From DASXMX01 sp036794395 (GTDB lineage Bacteria > Planctomycetota > Phycisphaerae > Tepidisphaerales > Tepidisphaeraceae), in NCBI GenBank assembly GCA_036794395.1, contig DAIRGS010000278.1, forward strand, positions 1 to 9,143: 9,143 bases of DNA. Direction: 5' to 3'. How positions within the stretch are numbered: the first letter of the stretch is position 1; the number at the start of each line of letters is the position of its first letter. Position numbers and translations under genes: made by a program. The notes under the pieces were generated by a model. It ran no database searches. It had not been told where the DNA came from and worked only from the letters and a program-made list of their open reading frames with translations. Shown here piece after piece: positions 6,558 to 9,143 of this stretch.

Positions 6558-7660
6558 AAAACCGCATCGATTCGCCCGGCAAGCAAATTAGCCAGCGGAC
6601 GCGTGGCCGGGATTTTCTCCAGGACGATCCGCAGCACCGCGGTCATTGGCGTCGCCAGAAATGCGCCGGCGACGCCCCAGATCATGCTCCAGAAAATAAG
6701 GGATAGCAGAATGACGATTGGATGCAGATCCAAGGCATTGCCCAGAACGCGCGGCTGAACTGCGTTCCCAAGATAGATCTGAAAGAGTGCGGGGAATGCG
6801 ATGGCCAGCACCTTGAACGCGATGGGCATGTCGGGGTTCAACAGAATGATGGGCAGCGGCAACAGGGTTGCGATAATCGAGCCGATCGTCGGAATGAAAT
6901 TCAAGAGAAACGCGAGAAAGCCGAACATCGCGGCAAACTGAACACCCAACGCGAACAACACAGCTCCGACACCAATCCCCGCGACCGCCGAGAGTAAAAC
7001 CATCTGGCTGATGTAAACCTGCACCCGGAATTCAATCTCCGTCAGCAGGCCATTGTGGCGGCGTTTCTGTCCGGGCCTTCCGAGCAAGATAAACAGCGTG
7101 AACACGACGACCAGGAAAGTGCGTGAAGCGATCCCGCCCGCCGTTGAAAGTGAATCGGTCCACGTGCTGAAATCTATGGGGATCATGTTGGCGCTAAATC
7201 CAAATCGCGCCAGCGGCCCGGCCTGGGTAATGTGCGTGAAAAACTGATGAGACCGCTCTTGGAAACTTGGCCACGTTTTAGCGATCGAGCTTGTGAGTGG
7301 AACCCCGATGCTGCCCAGTATCGCCACCGCCATCAATAACGCCCCGGCCACAGCGATCGGCTGCGGCGCGTGAAGGCGCCGCCGCTGAAAATCGATGACC
7401 GGCTTCAGGCATGCGGCGAAAAACAGCGCCAAAACAAAGGGCACCAGGACCGGACGCAGCAGGTATAAACCAATCCCCGCCGCGAGAAACGCGAGGATCA
7501 GCAGGCAAACTGTTTGAACATGAATGTCAGCCCGGGTCTGCTCGGTTGTCGATACAATATCGACGATCACATCAGGTTGCGGACCCGCCATCCCCATCAG
7601 TTCGCTTGAGGCGGTAGGGGGTGGAGGAAGTGTTACTGTTTCCAGCTGCTTGGCTGCCAT
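6554..7660 (-). CDS. AI-2E family transporter (PerM/YdiK/TqsA-like membrane protein)
   Basis: A 368-residue integral membrane protein of the AI-2E exporter (UPF0118) family. After a proline-rich, polar N-terminus (1-48) hydrophobic segments lie near 49-68, 70-85, 102-124, 180-195, 216-240, 243-270, 282-299 and 314-341, matching the usual eight-segment layout. The family signature FLAFLLNFIPTIGSIIATLLP is split across 248-268, and the C-terminal block near 328-361 (WGVAGAFLATPMTAVLR, then EKIPATRPLANLL) is typical. Members have been linked to autoinducer-2 export, Na+/H+ exchange or general permease roles, so the substrate here is open. The start at 7660 has no clear ribosome site; Met22 or Met24 are later options, though both precede the first membrane segment. 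The VOC gene ends 39 bases upstream on the same strand, suggesting cotranscription. Its stop codon shares bases with the stop of the convergent M20 gene. Confidence 0.92.
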   Translation of the reverse strand: MAAKQLETVTLPPPPTASSELMGMAGPQPDVIVDIVSTTEQTRADIHVQTVCLLILAFLAAGIGLYLLRPVLVPFVLALFFAACLKPVIDFQRRRLHAPQPIAVAGALLMAVAILGSIGVPLTSSIAKTWPSFQERSHQFFTHITQAGPLARFGFSANMIPIDFSTWTDSLSTAGGIASRTFLVVVFTLFILLGRPGQKRRHNGLLTEIEFRVQVYISQMVLLSAVAGIGVGAVLFALGVQFAAMFGFLAFLLNFIPTIGSIIATLLPLPIILLNPDMPIAFKVLAIAFPALFQIYLGNAVQPRVLGNALDLHPIVILLSLIFWSMIWGVAGAFLATPMTAVLRIVLEKIPATRPLANLLAGRIDAVF

Positions 7661-7699
7661 CGATTGGATTCTAGTCTGTCTTTGCCCGATACCTCACGC

Positions 7700-8098
7700 T
7701 CAGTCAGTCCCGAACGGCTGCTCCCCACTGCAATCCGCCCCCTGAATCTCCACCCGATTTTCATCAGGATCATAGACGAAGAATCGATCTATCCCTGTGA
7801 TCTTATACTTAGTCTGCCAAAGCACCTCCCAGCCCGCTGCCTCGGCGTGGCGCTTAGCTGCCTGAATATCTCTTACCCAGTAGCAAAAATGTCGCGGGCC
7901 GGTGGTGTCTGGCTCAGGTTTACCCAGCAAATGCAGGAATGCTCCACCGGTTTTGAACCACATCCCGGGGAAATCGAAGCTTGGCGGTCTCGGAACTTCG
8001 CGTAGCCCCAGAACGCGCGAATAAAAGTCGCGCGCGCGGTCTAAATCCGTCACCAGAATCGTCACGTGATCAATCCGCTCTACGCCGAAGTCTTCCAT
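7700..8098 (-). CDS. VOC superfamily (glyoxalase/dioxygenase-fold) protein
   Basis: A small single-chain VOC protein of 132 residues from the ATG at 8098, or 140 from an in-frame GTG at 8122. The ATG is preferred because GGGA lies just upstream. Two beta-alpha-beta-beta-beta units are recognisable: the first from RIDHVTILVTDLDRARDFYSRVLGL (split; residues 8-32) to FLHLLG, the second from RHFCYWVRDIQAAKRHAEAAGW (split; 69-90) to FVYDPDENRVEIQG. The four usual metal-ligand positions seem to be filled: His11 (IDHV), His56 (FLHLL), His70 (RHFCY) and Glu117 (RVEIQ). That suggests an active metalloenzyme, such as a lactoylglutathione-lyase-like isomerase or a resistance-type transferase, but the fold covers many reactions and no specific substrate can be assigned. 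It precedes the AI-2E-family gene by 39 bases on the same strand. The divergent rRNA control region starts behind it. Confidence 0.87.
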   Translation of the reverse strand: MEDFGVERIDHVTILVTDLDRARDFYSRVLGLREVPRPPSFDFPGMWFKTGGAFLHLLGKPEPDTTGPRHFCYWVRDIQAAKRHAEAAGWEVLWQTKYKITGIDRFFVYDPDENRVEIQGADCSGEQPFGTD

Positions 8099-8122
8099 AT
8101 GTCCCGTGAATCTAACCACCAC

Positions 8123-8508
8123 GCTGCTCGGTCGCTAGAACATTCAAAGTCGATGAACTGATTCCTTGCGCGAGCGTATCGTTTAGGTCAGCCAACGCCA
8201 CGGATAATAAAAATCTTCGACAGTTGACAGAACGTTAGTCACTCGCCATATTATCCCTCGTTGGTTACCTGCCACTGGCATGGAACTGGCCCCTGTGATT
8301 GAACGGGGGGCAAAGAGTGGTTCCTCTGCCGCACGTTGCATTTCGCAACACCTTTACCAATCGGCTGGGATGACCTAACTGACTTTGATGTCAGCACGGT
8401 AACGTGTCGACGTCGGGTTAGATGGACAAAAGTTTGGATCGGCGTTAGGCCGATAACTTGTGTCCGTGCAGTGAAATACGAGCCGTTAACCGAGTCTTCG
8501 AGAGTCCT
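8123..8508. other. Gene-free region upstream of the rRNA promoter
   Basis: About 385 bases with no convincing gene. Frames crossing it have no recognisable domain. It must hold the minus-strand promoter for the VOC gene, though I see no clear one, and may hold a distal rRNA promoter (8224-8254). Two hairpins can be drawn on the + strand: GCCCC (8289-8293) with GGGGC (8307-8311), and TCGGC (8439-8443) with GCCGA (8449-8453) around a 5-base loop. Their role, if any, is unknown. Confidence 0.5.
8224..8254 (+). promoter_or_regulatory. Possible distal rRNA promoter (P1)
   Basis: A perfect TTGACA at 8224-8229 is followed, after 19 bases, by TATTAT at 8249-8254 (5 of 6 to consensus). The 19-base spacer is longer than the ideal 17, and a 17-base spacer would leave only CATATT. 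rRNA operons often have tandem promoters, which makes it worth noting. A transcript from here would carry about 820 bases before the 16S gene. Confidence 0.35.
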
Positions 8509-8557
8509 GAAAAAATTCTTAACAACCCGTTGACAGTGAACGAAACGACGATAAGAT
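8509..8557 (+). promoter_or_regulatory. Main rRNA operon promoter with UP-like element
   Basis: Perfect -35 TTGACA at 8530-8535, a 16-base spacer, and -10 TAAGAT at 8552-8557 (4 of 6, with both most conserved ends kept). An A/T-rich tract at 8509-8525 (GAAAAAATTCTTAACAA) sits just upstream of the -35, where an UP element would bind the RNA polymerase alpha subunit; this is usual for strong rRNA promoters. Transcription should begin near 8563-8565. The short GC-containing stretch after the -10 fits a growth-rate-sensitive discriminator, but that is inference. Confidence 0.72.
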
Positions 8558-8562
8558 TCGCC

Positions 8563-8576
8563 TCCCCAATCGGGGA
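8563..8576 (+). other. Hairpin at the predicted 5' end of the rRNA transcript
   Basis: TCCCC (8563-8567), AATC loop, GGGGA (8572-8576): a five-pair GC-rich stem starting almost exactly at the predicted transcription start. It could cap the 5' end of the precursor RNA or slow early elongation. No T-run follows, so it is not a terminator. Confidence 0.4.
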
Positions 8577-9079
8577 ACACACGACGAAAACAACGAAAGT
8601 TGTTCGCGACGTTTCGACGGGAAACCGTCTTGTTCTTTGAAAAGTGAATAGTCGGATGCCGCGAGGATGTGAGTTCAAACGCATTGGTGGCCACTGAAGC
8701 CAACTGATGTGGTTTGGACAGATCCTGGTGAGGCGAGCTTCGGTTCGTCTCATCGTTAAGTATCTCAAACATTCTCGTGGTGCACGCAAGAAGTGATCTT
8801 CCTTGATCAATTTTTGAGAAGCCATCGAAGATGTTTGAGCCTTGCACCGATGGAAGCAGTCAGACTAGCGAGAGCTAGTGGGTCTGCCCCATCGGCTGAC
8901 CTTCATGCCTTAGCCGGCATGGAGGCAGTAACAAGCCCTTTCGTTTGTCTTAAACGATTGGGTGGACAAACTCGTTTTGCGGATAAACGCGAGCTGTGAA
9001 AGTGTTAGTCTCGATCAACCCTACGGCGTAAAGCATGTGGGGCCACATCGAGCATCAGGAACGCTCGTGCCAAAAAATA
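8564..9079 (+). ncRNA. Long structured rRNA precursor leader
   Basis: About 515 bases lie between the predicted transcription start and the 16S gene, long for an rRNA leader (E. coli from P2 is under 200). Beyond the boxA region it holds clear helices: a 12-pair stem with a UUCG loop (8727-8754, including two to three G-U pairs); an outer 7-pair helix CCGATGG/CCATCGG (8847-8853 with 8889-8895) enclosing a GAGA-loop hairpin at 8861-8886; a 10-pair stem CCTTCATGCC/GGCATGGAGG (8900-8925, 6-base loop); GTTTGTC/GACAAAC (8943-8971); ATGTG/CACAT (9035-9048); and CGAGC/GCTCG (9049-9067). These are probably removed during processing, and one strand of the RNase III stem that pairs beyond the 3' end of 16S is likely here too, but its partner is outside the window. 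No tRNA cloverleaf was found. Confidence 0.6.
8589..8643 (+). promoter_or_regulatory. rRNA antitermination region: two GAAA-loop hairpins (boxB-like) and boxA
   Basis: Two successive hairpins each close a GAAA tetraloop: AACAAC/GTTGTT (8589-8604) and GACGG/CCGTC (8616-8629). Directly after the second comes TGTTCTTTGAAAA (8631-8643), which resembles the rRNA boxA element (E. coli TGCTCTTTAACAA) bound by NusB/NusE to stop premature Rho-dependent termination. The hairpin-then-boxA order matches boxB-boxA of known rRNA leaders. The boxA call is fairly firm; calling the hairpins boxB is by position and shape only. Confidence 0.68.
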
Positions 9080-9143
9080 TAATTGAAGAGTTTGATCCTG
9101 GCTCAGCCTGAACGCTGGCGGCGTGGCTAAGACATGCAAGTCG
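9080..9143 (+). rRNA. rrs: 16S ribosomal RNA, 5' end only
   Basis: The sequence from 9081 on (AATTGAAGAGTTTGATCCTG, then GCTCAG, GAACGCTGGCGGCGTG and ACATGCAAGTCG) is the universal 5' end of bacterial 16S rRNA, containing the standard 27F primer site. By alignment to E. coli (AAATTGAAGAG) the mature 5' end falls at about 9080. Only about 64 of ~1500 bases are present; the gene continues past the right edge, presumably followed by 23S and 5S. The variant GTGGCTAAGACATGCAAG recalls Verrucomicrobiota and relatives, but this stretch is too short to place the organism firmly. Confidence 0.98.

Noticed and set aside
8423..8457. TGGACA (8423) with GATAAC (8452) as a third rRNA promoter
   Set aside because: The 23-base spacer is too long and the -10 match is poor.
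8616..8640. GACGG/CCGTC hairpin followed by T-rich sequence as a transcription terminator
   Set aside because: The stem is only five pairs, the following TTGTTCTTTG is not a clean T-run, and it coincides with boxA in an rRNA leader.
8251..8847. A 198-residue open frame on the minus strand across the rRNA promoter and leader
   Set aside because: It lies antisense to the promoter, boxA and leader helices, has no recognisable domain, and its composition looks random. Highly structured RNA-coding DNA often leaves such frames open.
8641..9079. tRNA gene in the rRNA leader
   Set aside because: Several hairpins are present, but none forms a cloverleaf with a T-arm (GTTCRA) and a 7-pair acceptor stem.

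Overview
This looks like bacterial chromosomal DNA. The right edge carries the first ~64 bases of a 16S rRNA gene on the + strand. Its opening (GTGGCTAAGACATGCAAGTCG in the region after the universal AGAGTTTGATCCTGGCTCAG) recalls PVC-superphylum bacteria, with Verrucomicrobiota my first guess. That rests on memory of a short, conserved stretch, so treat it as tentative. The DNA is GC-rich, and most extra open frames are shadows of real genes.

Positions ~1-5040, minus strand: a tightly packed, translationally coupled operon that reads as part of an aryl-polyene/xanthomonadin-type lipid pathway. In transcription order it has (1) an acyl carrier protein fused to a FabZ-like dehydratase, (2) an LpxL/HtrB-like acyltransferase (junction TAATG, with a good GGAGG ribosome site), (3) a 760-residue protein joining an intact ketosynthase to a second ketosynthase copy that has lost all three catalytic residues (chain-length-factor-like, junction GTGA), and (4) a chorismatase of the FkbO/Hyg5/XanB2 family. 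A fifth gene probably begins at position 12 through an ATGA overlap and runs off the left edge. The simplest model is that chorismatase makes a hydroxybenzoate starter, the KS-CLF extends it on the ACP, the dehydratase removes water at each cycle, and the acyltransferase moves the polyene onto a membrane lipid or sugar. No ketoreductase, aryl-ACP ligase, glycosyltransferase or exporter is visible; these would be expected to the left of the window.

Positions ~5166-6557, plus strand: a divergently transcribed M20 metallopeptidase closely resembling PM20D1/carboxypeptidase-S enzymes, which hydrolyse or condense N-acyl amino acids. Its stop codon overlaps, tail to tail, that of the next gene.

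Positions 6554-8122, minus strand: an AI-2E-family (PerM/YdiK) membrane protein preceded by a small VOC/glyoxalase-fold protein 39 bases upstream. They are probably cotranscribed and look like ordinary housekeeping or accessory genes.

Positions 8123-9143: a gene-free control region and leader for the rRNA operon. It holds a strong -35/-10 promoter with an A/T-rich upstream element, a possible second promoter ~300 bases earlier, boxB/boxA-like antitermination signals, and an unusually long (~515 nt) leader full of strong hairpins, ending at the 16S start near 9080.

The most interesting part is the compact fused-gene polyketide operon with its own chorismatase. The highly structured rRNA leader is second.
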